Shown: positions 30,279 through 41,541 of the stretch, piece after piece
Layout: each line of letters opens with the position of its first letter
Numbering within the stretch: position 1 is the stretch's first letter
Assembly: GCA_003150615.1 (NCBI GenBank)
Contig: QALN01000010.1
Location: 1 to 64,000 of the forward strand
Length of the DNA stretch: 64,000 nucleotides
Source of the DNA: Flavobacteriales bacterium
GTDB taxonomy: Bacteria > Bacteroidota > Bacteroidia > Flavobacteriales > UBA1820
Reading direction: 5' to 3'
Program-made: the position numbers and the translations under genes
The notes under the pieces: model-generated
The model's input: the letters and a program-made list of their open reading frames with translations, nothing else
Databases searched by the model: none
Told to the model about the DNA's origin: nothing

Positions 30279-32213
30279 CTACTTTTTACCAGAAGCGCGC
30301 CTTTGCTGGCGGTTCTGCTGCTCCTGGGCCTGTTTCATCATTTCATCCATCTTGCGCTGCCATTTGGAAGGGCCTTTTGTTTTGGCGTTCTGTTTGTTTT
30401 CCTGTATTTTGGCGTGCAGTTTGTCTTCGTTTATTATGTATTTCTTTATCACCCAGAACTGTATGATGGCTATAAGCGTGGAAACCGTATAATAATACGA
30501 AAGCCCCGAAGCTGCCGTATTGAACCACAGGAGCATCATCACCGGCATCAGGTACAGCATGAACTTCATGTTGGGCATACCGGGTTGTGACGGCTGGTCC
30601 ATGCCTCCGCCTGCCATCTTCGTCTGTATGAGAAGAGTGAGTGCCATCAACAATGCAAAAAGGCTTACATGATCGCCGTAAAGCGGTATGTTGAACGGCA
30701 GGTTCAGTATGGAGTCGTATGCCGAAAGGTCATCGGCCCACAGGAAAGACTGCCCGCGCAACTCTATCGAAGCCGGGAAGAAGCGGTACATCGCTATCAG
30801 CACCGGCATTTGTAACAATATAGGCAGACATCCGGCAAGAGGGTTCACTCCGGCCTTGGAATAGAGTTCCATAGTAGCCTGTTGTCTTTTTGCAGGATCG
30901 GCATCTTTATACTGCTGGTTTATAGCCTCCATTTCCGGTTTCAAAAGGCGCATCTTGGCCTGGGATTTATAACCGGAATATGTAAAGAACGACAATATGA
31001 GCTTTATCACCAGCGTCATTATGATGATGACTATACCCATGGTAATCCCCCAGTTATAGAACAAAAGGTCGAACATCGGTATTACGAACCAGCGGTTTAT
31101 CCAACCGAAAATACCCCAGCCCAGCGGTACGAGCTCGTCTATGTTGTTGCCGTATTTTTCGAGCGTGTGGAAATGGTTGGGGCCGAAGTATAGTTTCATC
31201 GGCATGTTGAAATCGCCGTCCTGGGCTGAAAGTTCCACATTTGCAGAAAAATTCTTAGTATGCAGCGAATCGGCCGATATATCCTGCGACTTGAGCGTAG
31301 CCTTATGCAGACCTTCGGTCAAAAGTATGGTGGAAAAGAATTGCTGCTTGAATGCAAACCACGACAAGTCATTTATCGTTTCCTCGTCCGAGCCGCCCAT
31401 CGACAGATTGTCTTCCTTCTGTTTGGCTCCTTCGGCATAAGCAAGGTAGGTGTACTGGTTTTCGTATTTCAGTCCCTTTTCAGTGTGGAAAGCGTCTATG
31501 CTCCAGTCCAAGACAGGTTTCTGGCCGTTTTTGAGTATTCCGGAAAGCCCCTTGGACAAAACCGTGTAATCGAGCATGTATTCTCCTGGGCGCAGTACGT
31601 AGCGGTATTCCAGATATGCGTCTTCTGAGGCTTTCAACTTCATGGACAGCACCTGGTTTTCCCCGTCCTTTTCAACCGAAGGCTCGAAATACATATCTCG
31701 GGTGTCGAAACGGCGGCCATCCGACGTGTAGAACGTCATATTGAAATCGGCATTACCGTCCTTTACTATGCAGAGAGGTTTTTTCCAATACGTGTCGTAC
31801 TTTTTGAGCGTGACTTCTGACGGTACGCCGCCTTTGTTGGCCACGGAAATAATGAGTACATCGTTTTCTATGGTGGTAGCTTCTTTGCCGTTAGCGGCTG
31901 AAGGCAATGTTCCCGAATATGCGAAATCTCCGAATGCACGCACCAAAGCAGGCGAAATACCGGCAGAATCGCCCAGGAGGGTATCGGCTGCGGCCGAGGC
32001 AATGGCTTTCAAATCCAGAGTATCGGCTTTTTCGGCGGCTTCCTTTGCCTGTCTCTCGGCTTCGAGGCGGACAGCCTCTGCCCTTTTAGCCTCCTGTTCC
32101 TCCGCCGAAGGCATTGTAAACCATATATAACCGATGAAAAGCGCACCCAAAAGCGCGAAACTTATCAGTGAACCTGTTCCGGAATTGGAGTTGTTGTCTT
32201 GTCCTAACAGCAT
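30279..32213 (-). CDS. yidC: Membrane protein insertase YidC
   Basis: Inserts and folds inner-membrane proteins, alone or with SecYEG. At 644 aa it has an N-terminal membrane anchor (about 15-33, LISFALLGALFIGYIWF), a large periplasmic domain (about 60-360) and a C-terminal five-helix insertase core. Core sequences include GIFGWINRWFVIPMFDLLF, GWGITMGIVIIIMTLVIKL, NPLAGCLPILLQMPVLIAMY and LMPVMMLLWFN. The tail is K/Q/R-rich (QNRQQRRASGKK), as in many Bacteroidota proteins. It follows pyrG by 58 bases on the same strand. Confidence 0.96.
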   Translation of the reverse strand: MLLGQDNNSNSGTGSLISFALLGALFIGYIWFTMPSAEEQEAKRAEAVRLEAERQAKEAAEKADTLDLKAIASAAADTLLGDSAGISPALVRAFGDFAYSGTLPSAANGKEATTIENDVLIISVANKGGVPSEVTLKKYDTYWKKPLCIVKDGNADFNMTFYTSDGRRFDTRDMYFEPSVEKDGENQVLSMKLKASEDAYLEYRYVLRPGEYMLDYTVLSKGLSGILKNGQKPVLDWSIDAFHTEKGLKYENQYTYLAYAEGAKQKEDNLSMGGSDEETINDLSWFAFKQQFFSTILLTEGLHKATLKSQDISADSLHTKNFSANVELSAQDGDFNMPMKLYFGPNHFHTLEKYGNNIDELVPLGWGIFGWINRWFVIPMFDLLFYNWGITMGIVIIIMTLVIKLILSFFTYSGYKSQAKMRLLKPEMEAINQQYKDADPAKRQQATMELYSKAGVNPLAGCLPILLQMPVLIAMYRFFPASIELRGQSFLWADDLSAYDSILNLPFNIPLYGDHVSLFALLMALTLLIQTKMAGGGMDQPSQPGMPNMKFMLYLMPVMMLLWFNTAASGLSYYYTVSTLIAIIQFWVIKKYIINEDKLHAKIQENKQNAKTKGPSKWQRKMDEMMKQAQEQQNRQQRRASGKK

Positions 32214-32271
32214 CTAAAATCTATTTTTCTGTATTTATAAATTCGTTTCTTTGCCCGCAAAAGACGGGATA

Positions 32272-33930
<1,659 letters not shown>

Positions 33931-33981
33931 TCATATCCCGCCCGGACGACACTTTTGTTCACATTAAAAAGAGACTGTCTT

Positions 33982-34281
33982 TCAAGCGAAAAACACGATG
34001 TAAACCAGTGCGAAAAACAGAAGAGTTACGGCAAAGGCCTTGAAATTGGAACCCATAACGTTCCTTATGGCCGCAACGGACACTTTTTTCGTGGTAAAAA
34101 GTATCATCATGCCGGTAAAAAGCGACAGGAAAAAAGCACCGAAAATTATATACGGAATTACCGCCAGTATCCATTTGCCTACCGATGCCCATACCACGAG
34201 CGTTATCAGGGCAAGCGATGTGAAATAGCTGAACACACCGAAGTATTTTTTCCCGGTAATGCTTTTTTCCTGCTCATCCAT
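33982..34281 (-). CDS. Small membrane protein (unknown)
   Basis: 99 aa with three likely membrane helices (about 15-33, 36-60 and 78-98) separated by a short basic loop TTKKVSVAAIRN. No family recognised. It starts 4 bases after the stop of the E1 dehydrogenase gene, so it is almost certainly co-transcribed with it, but nothing suggests a functional link. Confidence 0.75.
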   Translation of the reverse strand: MDEQEKSITGKKYFGVFSYFTSLALITLVVWASVGKWILAVIPYIIFGAFFLSLFTGMMILFTTKKVSVAAIRNVMGSNFKAFAVTLLFFALVYIVFFA

Positions 34282-34285
34282 TTTT

Positions 34286-36646
34286 TTAATATTTGGAAGG
34301 ATTGGATTCGTGCATCATTGCCAATATGCCTTCAGCGATATCATCGACGTTAGGTTTGGCATAATAATCACCGTCGTCGGCATACGTCGTACGATGGGCT
34401 TTGGCCGTTATCAGCAGCGGTTTGCTGTCGAGCCAGCGGTATCCGTCCTGCGAGTTCATTACGTTGTCAAGTATGTAGGCCGAGGCCCCGCCGGGAACGT
34501 CCTCGTCGGCAATGACAAGACGTCCTGTTTTTTTCAGGCTGTTTCCTATCACGTGCGTCAGATCCAACGGCAGGAGCGACTGCACGTCTATAAGTTCGAC
34601 GTTTATGCCAAGGCTTTCCAGTTCGCGCGCGGCTTTTTCAGCCACTGCAAAAGTAGACCCGTAGGATACGAGCGTCACGTCAGCGCCTTGTTTGACTACT
34701 TCGGCTACACCTATCGGCGTGCGCAATTCTGACAGGTTTGATGGCATTTTTTCCTTTTTGCGGTAGCCGTTTAGATTTTCCACCACAAGCGCCGGAGTGT
34801 CCACATCGAGCAATGAGTTGTAAAAACCTGCCGCTTTTGTCATATTGCGTGGTACGAGTACGTACATGCCTCTGAGCAAATGTACGAGCGCCCCCATCGG
34901 AGAGCCCGAATGCCATATCCCTTCGAGGCGGTGTCCCCTGGTACGTATTATGGCCGGTGCTTTCTGGCGTCCGGCAGTGCGGAAACGCAGCGATGCGAGG
35001 TCGTCGCTCATCGTCTGCAAACCGTAAAGTATATAATCTAAATACTGTATTTCAGCTATGGGACGCAGGCCGCGCATGGACAACCCTATGGCCTGCCCTA
35101 TTATCGTTGCTTCGCGTATGCCGGTATCCGACACCCGTGTCTGTCCGTATTTCGCTTGCATGCCTTCCATACCCTGATTCACGTCGCCGATATGGCCGGT
35201 GTCCTCGCCGAAAGTAAGCACTTCGGGATGCGAGGCGAATATGAGATCGAAATTGTCGCGCAGGATTATGCGCCCGTCCACATCCTGTGCATCGGGAGCG
35301 TAAACCGGTTTTACATCAGGCGACTGTGCACCTGTTTTATCGGACTGGCTGTACAAGTGAGTTCCGTAACGCTGTTCGTTTCCCTCAGATACCTTGTCTA
35401 TCCATTTTTTTAGCGCATCCCTTGCCGGTATATGTTCCGCAGCTGTCATGCGCATGACACGCCTGGCCAGGGAAAGGCCGTCCTTGCGGAAAAGCGGCAT
35501 TATGATATCCAAGGCCCCCGATGCCGCGTTTATATCGTCCTTGTGTGCGGAGGAAGAAGCTATTTCGGCCGTTATCGGCGCCATTACGGCTTTCCATGCG
35601 GCGTTCTTTTCATCGCGGACGTATTTTACAGCTTTATCTTCCAATGTTTTGAGTTCGTCATCCGTCGCTATGCCGCTCTCGGTTATCCACTGGCGCATCT
35701 TCACATTGCAGTCGAACTCGGATTCCCATTGCAGGCGTTCAGGTGATTTGTACCTGGTATGTGAGCCGGATGTTGAGTGTCCCTGCGGCTGTGTCAGTTC
35801 GGTTACGTGTACCAGCACCGGAACGCTTTCCTCACGGGCCGTCGCCTCGGCTTTGCGGTAAGCATCGACAAGCGCGGGATAATCCCAGCCTTTGACAGTA
35901 ATTATCTCTATACCGTTTTTTTCAGGTGTGCGGCGGAACCCCTCCATCGCTTCCGATATGTTTTCCTTTGTAGTCTGGTATTCACTGGGAACGGAAATAC
36001 CGTAACCGTCGTCCCATACGGACACGACCATCGGAAGCTGCATGACGGCGGCTGCGTTCATAGTTTCCCAGAAATGGCCTTCGGATGTGGATGCGTTGCC
36101 TATCGTTCCGAAAGCCACCTCCCGCCCGTCATTAGAGAACAGGCCGTTGTCTTTCAACTCAGGTACATCACGATATACTTTCGAGGCTTGCGCCAGTCCC
36201 GTAAGGCGCGGCATCTGCCCGGCGGTGGACGATATGTCGGATGCCGAATTGTACTGTGCGGTCTGGTCTTTCCACGACCCGTCGGGGTTTACGAGCGGAG
36301 TGGAAAAATGGTTCACCATCTGACGTCCGCCGGCGAAAGGTTCGGCTTCGATGTTCGTATCGGCATAAAGCGCGGAAAACATGTTGGATGGTTTCATCAA
36401 TCCTTTGGCCAGCATGAACGTCTGGTCGCGGTAATATCCTGAGCGGAAATCGCCCTTTCGGAACACTTTCGCCATAGCTATCTGAGGCAATTCCTTGCCG
36501 TCGCCGAAAATACCGAATTTGGCGCGCCCGCCAAGCACTTCCCGGCGTCCGGTAAGGCTCATATTCCGGCTTACCAGAGCCGTATAATAGTCGTCCAGCA
36601 CCTCTTTTTTGTATTGTGCCGCAGGAATTATTTTTTCGTTTTCCAT
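34286..36646 (-). CDS. 2-oxoacid dehydrogenase E1, fused alpha and beta subunits
   Basis: Thiamine-diphosphate component of a branched-chain or related 2-oxoacid dehydrogenase complex. It has 786 aa. The N-terminal half is alpha-like (REVAFGTIGNASTSEGHFWE, VVSVWDDGYGISVPSEYQ) and the C-terminal half beta-like (FGEDTGHIGDVNQGMEGM, YLDYILYGLQTMSDDL, HRLEGIWHSGSPMGAL, then VIADEDVPGG). Such single-chain E1 proteins are common in Bacteroidota. The E2 and E3 genes are not adjacent. A TATCTTTG box lies 62 bases upstream. The substrate cannot be fixed from sequence reading alone. Confidence 0.9.
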   Translation of the reverse strand: MENEKIIPAAQYKKEVLDDYYTALVSRNMSLTGRREVLGGRAKFGIFGDGKELPQIAMAKVFRKGDFRSGYYRDQTFMLAKGLMKPSNMFSALYADTNIEAEPFAGGRQMVNHFSTPLVNPDGSWKDQTAQYNSASDISSTAGQMPRLTGLAQASKVYRDVPELKDNGLFSNDGREVAFGTIGNASTSEGHFWETMNAAAVMQLPMVVSVWDDGYGISVPSEYQTTKENISEAMEGFRRTPEKNGIEIITVKGWDYPALVDAYRKAEATAREESVPVLVHVTELTQPQGHSTSGSHTRYKSPERLQWESEFDCNVKMRQWITESGIATDDELKTLEDKAVKYVRDEKNAAWKAVMAPITAEIASSSAHKDDINAASGALDIIMPLFRKDGLSLARRVMRMTAAEHIPARDALKKWIDKVSEGNEQRYGTHLYSQSDKTGAQSPDVKPVYAPDAQDVDGRIILRDNFDLIFASHPEVLTFGEDTGHIGDVNQGMEGMQAKYGQTRVSDTGIREATIIGQAIGLSMRGLRPIAEIQYLDYILYGLQTMSDDLASLRFRTAGRQKAPAIIRTRGHRLEGIWHSGSPMGALVHLLRGMYVLVPRNMTKAAGFYNSLLDVDTPALVVENLNGYRKKEKMPSNLSELRTPIGVAEVVKQGADVTLVSYGSTFAVAEKAARELESLGINVELIDVQSLLPLDLTHVIGNSLKKTGRLVIADEDVPGGASAYILDNVMNSQDGYRWLDSKPLLITAKAHRTTYADDGDYYAKPNVDDIAEGILAMMHESNPSKY

Positions 36647-36707
36647 ATTTTTTAGCTTTTACACTTCGGATTTATCAAAAATGAGGCTGAAAAAGCCTTT
36701 CTTTCTA

Positions 36708-36715
36708 CAAAGATA
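36708..36715 (-). promoter_or_regulatory. Promoter -7 box of the E1 dehydrogenase operon
   Basis: Minus-strand TATCTTTG, 62 bases before the ATG at 36646. Confidence 0.5.
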
Positions 36716-36780
36716 ACAATTTATGCATATGTCTATCCTCTCATGCGGTTATTTAATTTTACTTTAACGGCTGAAAAAAA

Positions 36781-36803
36781 GCCCCGGCGCAACGCGCCGG
36801 GGC
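36781..36803 (-). terminator. Terminator of the C1 peptidase pair
   Basis: GCCCCGGCGC at 36781-36790 pairs with GCGCCGGGGC at 36794-36803 around a 3-base loop, followed by T7 on the minus strand. A very GC-rich, strong intrinsic terminator. Confidence 0.92.
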
Positions 36804-36839
36804 AGAAATTTCACATATGCTGCCGTTTCACGGGAATAG

Positions 36840-37982
36840 CTATCTCAATTTGCCTTTCACATCGGAAGGCACACCGTCCTTATGCAGGACGATGCATATC
36901 GTCTTGTAACGCACGTAAGCCTCGCTGACGTAATACATTCCGGAAAAACCCTTTTCCGTTCCCCAGGAATTTTTGACTATATAATATTTCTTGCCGTTCA
37001 CATCGCGTGCGATGCCGGTTATGTGCATGGCATGGTCATCCACCGTCGAATAATCGTCGAATGCCTGCTGACGCATCTGTTCGGTTATTTCCTTTTCGGG
37101 TTTCGGGCCGTCGAAAAGAAGCGAGTCCTTCGGGTCTTGCGGCACCACGGCTATGCCAAGAGGCACGGAAAAACCGTCTTCGGTCATGTCGGCCGACCAC
37201 ATGGCCGTATATCCGTTATCAAGGGCGTAATCGAGCGTACGCATCATATCGTCCAGAGGAATGTTATAGTATTTCTCCCATGTCCAGTTATCCGGCACAA
37301 GCAAATGCGACTTCTTATAATAAGGCTCATAAGTCCAAGACATGAAATACATATAGTCCGACGGATTTATACCTACAACCTTGTCTGCAAAAGTCCGCGG
37401 CGTGTACTTCTTGCCCCGATACGTGAATTCGGAAGGAAGTTCGCCCAGATAACGGTCCAGTATGCCGTCGAAACCTTTTTTCCAGTCCCCGCGTATGACT
37501 CTGGATGCGACTACGCTCTTTACATAAGCGGACAACGCTTTGTGCAGTTCTCCGTGGTCGTTGGCCGTTTCGCTGCCAGTAAGCCCCATATACGCCTCCT
37601 GCGGCATAGCTCCGTACATGCGTATCACGTCAAGCACGTCCGTACCCTCTCCTCCGGGTGAAAACGGCATGTTGCCGTGCATACGGACATATTTGTCGGC
37701 TTTTCCCTGATAGGCTTTGTATGCTACGTACATCTCGGACAAATCGACCGGTTTTTTGCCCATGCGGAGCATCTCGGACTCGACGAACGATATACCGGCA
37801 TAGTCCCAGCACGTGCCGGATTTAGCCTGGTCTTTTACAGGAGTGACAGGAAGCGACTTTACGGCAGCAAATCCGAATTTTTCCTTCCACTGCTTCTGGG
37901 TGGCTGTGTCGGCTTTCTGTGCCGCCAGAGTAAACGGGAAAAATGCCGCCATAAACAAAGCGGCGAATACATGTTTTTCCAT
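36840..37982 (-). CDS. Exported C1-family cysteine peptidase (BleH/PepC-like), second copy
   Basis: 380 aa with a signal peptide (MEKHVFAALFMAAFFPFTLA). It resembles bleomycin hydrolase/aminopeptidase C: oxyanion Gln52 and nucleophile Cys58 in VKDQAKSGTCWDYAG, His317 in DDHAMH, Asn338 in VKNSWGTEKG. The residue after CW is Asp, where the family nearly always has Ser or Ala. Unlike the cytosolic PepC family it is exported. It follows its paralogue by 19 bases (about 60% identical by eye) and ends at a strong terminator. Likely role: degrading imported or extracellular peptides. Confidence 0.9.
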   Translation of the reverse strand: MEKHVFAALFMAAFFPFTLAAQKADTATQKQWKEKFGFAAVKSLPVTPVKDQAKSGTCWDYAGISFVESEMLRMGKKPVDLSEMYVAYKAYQGKADKYVRMHGNMPFSPGGEGTDVLDVIRMYGAMPQEAYMGLTGSETANDHGELHKALSAYVKSVVASRVIRGDWKKGFDGILDRYLGELPSEFTYRGKKYTPRTFADKVVGINPSDYMYFMSWTYEPYYKKSHLLVPDNWTWEKYYNIPLDDMMRTLDYALDNGYTAMWSADMTEDGFSVPLGIAVVPQDPKDSLLFDGPKPEKEITEQMRQQAFDDYSTVDDHAMHITGIARDVNGKKYYIVKNSWGTEKGFSGMYYVSEAYVRYKTICIVLHKDGVPSDVKGKLR

Positions 37983-38001
37983 GACGTAATTTCAGTGTGT
38001 T

Positions 38002-39159
38002 TTATTTGAGTTTTTTAGTTATGTCGTCCGGAACGCCGTCCTTATGCAATATTATCGACGTGGTTTTGTAGCGCACGTAAGCCTCGCTCACATATACCAT
38101 GCCGCCGTCGCGTCCGCGTTCGGTACCCCAGGAATTTTTCACCAGATAGTATTTTTTACCGTTCTGGTCTTTCGCCGTACCTATTATGTGCATTCCGTGG
38201 TCATCCTGTGTGGTATAATCGTCGAATGCCTGCTGGCGCATCTGTTCGGTTATTTCTTTCTCCGGTTTAGGGCCGTCGAGCATGTCCTCGGCTTCTATCT
38301 GAGGCACTACCCCCACGCCCAGTTTTGACGAAAATCCTTTTTCGGACACGTCGGCCGCCCACAGTATGGTGTAACCGTTGTCCAGCGCGTGGTCTATCGT
38401 ACGCATCATATCGTCCAGAGGTATGTTATAAAACTTTTCCCATGCCCAGTTGTCCGGTACGAGAAGTTGTATTTTTTCATAATACGGCTCACAGGCCCAC
38501 GAGGTGATGTAAATATAATCGTCGGGATTTATACCCACCACTTTGTCGGCAAATGTGCGCGGGGTGTATTTTTTCCCCTGATAAGTAAACTCCTGAGGCA
38601 GGGAACCGAGATAAGCGTCGAGTATGCCGTCGAAACCTTTTTTCCAATCCCCGCGTATGACTTTGGACGAAGCTACCTCCTTAACGTATTCGGCCAGCTT
38701 TTTATCCATTTCGTTATGGTTGTTCGTGGTTTCGCCGGGAATAAGTCCTTCATACACTTCCTGGGGGACTATTCCGTATTTGCGTATCACGTCGAACACG
38801 TCGGAGCCTTCCGCCCCTGGAGCGAATGTGAGGTTCCCGTGCAGGCGCACGTATTTGTCGGCTTTGTCCTGGTACACTTTGTACACTACGAACATCTCGG
38901 CAAGGTCGGCTGGTTTCTTACCCATGCGCAGCATTTCCGATTCGATGAGCGAAAGGCCGGAATATGACCAGCACGTGGACGATTTAGCCTGGTTTTTGAC
39001 GTCCGTGGCAGGCAATTTCTTATCTACTGCGAACTGGAATTTTTCCTTCGCCGCCTCGTCGCCCTGACTGGTTTTGGCTACGAGGTTTTCCTGAGCGAAA
39101 GACACGAGGCTCATAAGGACAAATGCCCACAGAGCCAGCATACGGCGTAATTTTACCAT
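38002..39159 (-). CDS. Exported C1-family cysteine peptidase (BleH/PepC-like), first copy
   Basis: 385 aa with a signal peptide (MLALWAFVLMSLVSFAQ, from a start MVKLRR). The catalytic residues are Gln57 and Cys63 in VKNQAKSSTCWSYSG, His in DDHGMHIIG and Asn in VKNSWGTERG. The CWSYSG block is canonical, unlike the following copy. These are tandem duplicates in one operon; the promoter is probably TACTTTTG at 39250-39257, leaving a leader of about 85 bases. Confidence 0.92.
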   Translation of the reverse strand: MVKLRRMLALWAFVLMSLVSFAQENLVAKTSQGDEAAKEKFQFAVDKKLPATDVKNQAKSSTCWSYSGLSLIESEMLRMGKKPADLAEMFVVYKVYQDKADKYVRLHGNLTFAPGAEGSDVFDVIRKYGIVPQEVYEGLIPGETTNNHNEMDKKLAEYVKEVASSKVIRGDWKKGFDGILDAYLGSLPQEFTYQGKKYTPRTFADKVVGINPDDYIYITSWACEPYYEKIQLLVPDNWAWEKFYNIPLDDMMRTIDHALDNGYTILWAADVSEKGFSSKLGVGVVPQIEAEDMLDGPKPEKEITEQMRQQAFDDYTTQDDHGMHIIGTAKDQNGKKYYLVKNSWGTERGRDGGMVYVSEAYVRYKTTSIILHKDGVPDDITKKLK

Positions 39160-39249
39160 TTTTATTGTGCTTAAATGCTTTTGGTTATGTATATTGTGTT
39201 TATAAATTTCCGTATAAATAAATCATACAGCCGCCAAAACGGCAACGTA

Positions 39250-39257
39250 CAAAAGTA
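39250..39257 (-). promoter_or_regulatory. Promoter -7 box of the C1 peptidase pair
   Basis: Minus-strand TACTTTTG, about 90 bases before the ATG at 39159. Confidence 0.45.
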
Positions 39258-39492
39258 ATGAAAAAAACATATACCGGCGGGATATGTCACCTGAAAAAGC
39301 CCGGCATGTGCACGGCGGCACGCCGTCACGGAACCTTAACAACGATAATAATACGACGGAAATAATTACATTTGCACAGTACGGGAGTCGCGCCTGACTA
39401 TTTGAAAATGCCATGGCATAAGCCATATTTTAGCAATATGGGATGTACCTCGGAATAGCTCAAGCGAGCTTGGCTCTTCTCCCCGCATTCGC

Positions 39493-39500
39493 TATATTTG
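39493..39500 (+). promoter_or_regulatory. Promoter -7 box of rlmD
   Basis: TATATTTG, 30 bases before the ATG at 39530, with TTGG about 20 bases upstream as a weak -33. Confidence 0.5.
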
Positions 39501-39529
39501 CACGGTAAACAAAAAAAAATCACGACCTG

Positions 39530-40978
39530 ATGTCGAGACGCCATCCCAAAGACCTCGTATTAGAAAACTTAGAAGTAACCGACGCCGCAGCACAGGGCAA
39601 ATCGGTAGCCCACAGTGAGGACGGCCGCGCCGTGCTTATACTAGGAGCCGTACCGGGCGATATTGTCGACGTGCGTGTTACGAAAAAGAAAAGCAAGTAT
39701 TACGAAGGTACCGCGGAACGTATCGTAAAACCTTCGGAAAAACGCACGACGCCGCCATGCGCGCATTTCGGGGTGTGCGGCGGCTGCAAATGGCAAAACA
39801 TGGACTACCGTTGGCAGCTTTTCTACAAACAAAAGGAAGTCGGGAACAACCTGCGCCGTCTGGGGGGACTGGACATGCCCGATCCGTTGCCGATAAAAGG
39901 CTGCGGTAACGAATATTTTTACCGCAACAAAATGGAATTCTCGTTTGCCACGCGGCGGTGGTACACTAGGGAGGAACTGGACATGGCAGGCGACATAGGC
40001 GATGGCGAACCTGGACTCGGTTTTCACATACCGGGCCGTTGGGACAAGGTTCTGGACATAAAAAAATGCCACCTTCAAAGGGACCCTTCCAATGCCATAC
40101 GCCTTGAGATGAAAAAATACGCGACGGAACACGGTCTTGAATTTTTCGATCCGCGCACCAACGAAGGCTTTTTAAGGACCATGATGGTACGCACGTCGTC
40201 CGTATTGCCCGACGTGATGCTGATGGTGCAGTTTTACCGCGAGGATAAAACGGCGCGTGAAGCCCTGTTGGAACACATGCACCGCACTTTTCCCGAAATC
40301 AGCTCGCTGTTGTACGCCATAAATCCGAAGGTAAACGACTCGATATACGACCTCGATATAAAAACGTACTACGGGCAGGACCATATATTTGAACAAATGG
40401 AAGGGCTTCGTTTCAAAATCGGCCCCAAGTCGTTTTACCAGACCAATTCGGCACAGGCGTACGAACTGTACAAAACGGTACGCGAGTTTGCTCACCTCAC
40501 GGGTAGCGAAACTGTTTACGACCTGTACACAGGCACCGGGACCATATCGCAGTTCGTTAGTTCCGGCGCAGGAAAAGTCATAGGCGTGGAAGCCGTGCCT
40601 GAGGCCATTGAAGCTGCGCGCGTAAACGCCGCGATAAACGGCATAACCAACTGCGAATACCTGGTAGGCGACATGAAGGACGTGTTCGACGACGGATTTA
40701 CGAGCCGCTACGGGCGTCCCGACGTAGTTATAACGGATCCCCCGCGCGACGGAATGCACAAGGACGTAGTGGCGCAGCTTCTCCGCCTTATGCCGCAGAG
40801 GATAGTCTACGTGAGCTGCAATTCAGCCACACAGGCGCGCGACCTTGCCATGATGAAAGATTTTTACGAGATAAAAAAATCACAGGCCGTCGATATGTTT
40901 CCCCAGACGTTCCATGTGGAGAACGTTGTACTGCTGGAAGCGAGGGAACAATCAGGGTTAACGGACGATAAAGAATGA
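39530..40978 (+). CDS. rlmD: 23S rRNA (uracil-5-)-methyltransferase, RumA type
   Basis: SAM-dependent enzyme that makes 5-methyluridine in 23S rRNA. It is 482 aa. The N-terminal TRAM domain spans about 1-68. The Fe-S cluster cysteines lie in CAHFGVCGGCKWQN (Cys77, Cys83, Cys86), with a fourth in KKCHLQR. SAM motif: VYDLYTGTGTIS. DPPRDGMH is the substrate-binding segment, and the catalytic Cys is in YVSCNSATQARD. Bacteroidota homologues may act on either of the two 23S uridines, so position specificity is not certain. It is coupled by a 4-base ATGA overlap to the next gene. Confidence 0.94.
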   Translation: MSRRHPKDLVLENLEVTDAAAQGKSVAHSEDGRAVLILGAVPGDIVDVRVTKKKSKYYEGTAERIVKPSEKRTTPPCAHFGVCGGCKWQNMDYRWQLFYKQKEVGNNLRRLGGLDMPDPLPIKGCGNEYFYRNKMEFSFATRRWYTREELDMAGDIGDGEPGLGFHIPGRWDKVLDIKKCHLQRDPSNAIRLEMKKYATEHGLEFFDPRTNEGFLRTMMVRTSSVLPDVMLMVQFYREDKTAREALLEHMHRTFPEISSLLYAINPKVNDSIYDLDIKTYYGQDHIFEQMEGLRFKIGPKSFYQTNSAQAYELYKTVREFAHLTGSETVYDLYTGTGTISQFVSSGAGKVIGVEAVPEAIEAARVNAAINGITNCEYLVGDMKDVFDDGFTSRYGRPDVVITDPPRDGMHKDVVAQLLRLMPQRIVYVSCNSATQARDLAMMKDFYEIKKSQAVDMFPQTFHVENVVLLEAREQSGLTDDKE

Positions 40979-41541
40979 AATACGCAAAAACACTTTACAT
41001 ACCGGTTATGGCGGTGACCGCGGCGCTCATGTTCTGGGCATGCGAAAAAGACGACATATGTCCCGAAAACTCGCCTAAGACGCCCGATGCGAGGGTAGAA
41101 TTCTACGTCATGACTGACGGGCGGCCGGAAGAGTCGAAACGTACCGCACTGAATGTATTCGGACTTGAGGGTAAGGAACGTAAAGAGGCCATAAAAATAC
41201 TTGGCAGCGGGGAATACGTAAATCTGCCTGTAAATTTCGAAACCGGCCAGTCGCGGTATCTTTTCGAGGAAGGAACGCTCACCGACACGCTTACGCTTTC
41301 ATACGAACCTGAAATGACGTTCGTATCGAAAGCATGCGGATACCGCTTCACGTTCCGCAACGTAACGGTATCGTGTACCACCGACGGGCCTGTGGAAAGT
41401 TTTTCCGGCGATATAGAGGAACAACCCGCCGATGGCCACCTGTTCAACACGGCACAGGTCACGGCAAAACTGGTATTCAAGAACAATACGCCGTTGCCGG
41501 AAGACAACCCAACCGCAAATCATTATTCCGGACAAAAATGA
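40975..41541 (+). CDS. DUF6452-family lipoprotein
   Basis: 188 aa. The signal sequence ends MFWAC (Cys23), a lipoprotein-type N-terminus, followed by EKDDICPENSPKTPDARVEF, the start typical of DUF6452. The rest is beta-rich. It starts within the last codon of rlmD (ATGA) and ends overlapping the start of the next gene in the same way, so rlmD, this gene and the DUF6048 gene are a tightly coupled unit. The function is unknown; conservation of the trio in Bacteroidota suggests an envelope role for the last two. Confidence 0.87.
   Translation: MKYAKTLYIPVMAVTAALMFWACEKDDICPENSPKTPDARVEFYVMTDGRPEESKRTALNVFGLEGKERKEAIKILGSGEYVNLPVNFETGQSRYLFEEGTLTDTLTLSYEPEMTFVSKACGYRFTFRNVTVSCTTDGPVESFSGDIEEQPADGHLFNTAQVTAKLVFKNNTPLPEDNPTANHYSGQK

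Larger units (their letters stand above)
39160..39529. other. Divergent region between C1 peptidases and rlmD
   Basis: 370 bases. Minus-strand TACTTTTG at 39250-39257 serves the peptidase pair. Plus-strand TACATTTG (39367-39374) and TATATTTG (39493-39500) face rlmD. A GC hairpin ACGGCG-GCA-CGCCGT lies near 39312-39326, and AGCTC-AAGC-GAGCT near 39459-39472. A short ORF on the minus strand (39223-39426) has no coding character. Confidence 0.5.

Noticed and set aside
39223..39426. 67-codon minus-strand ORF upstream of the C1 peptidases
   Set aside because: Overlaps the promoter box and has no coding character.
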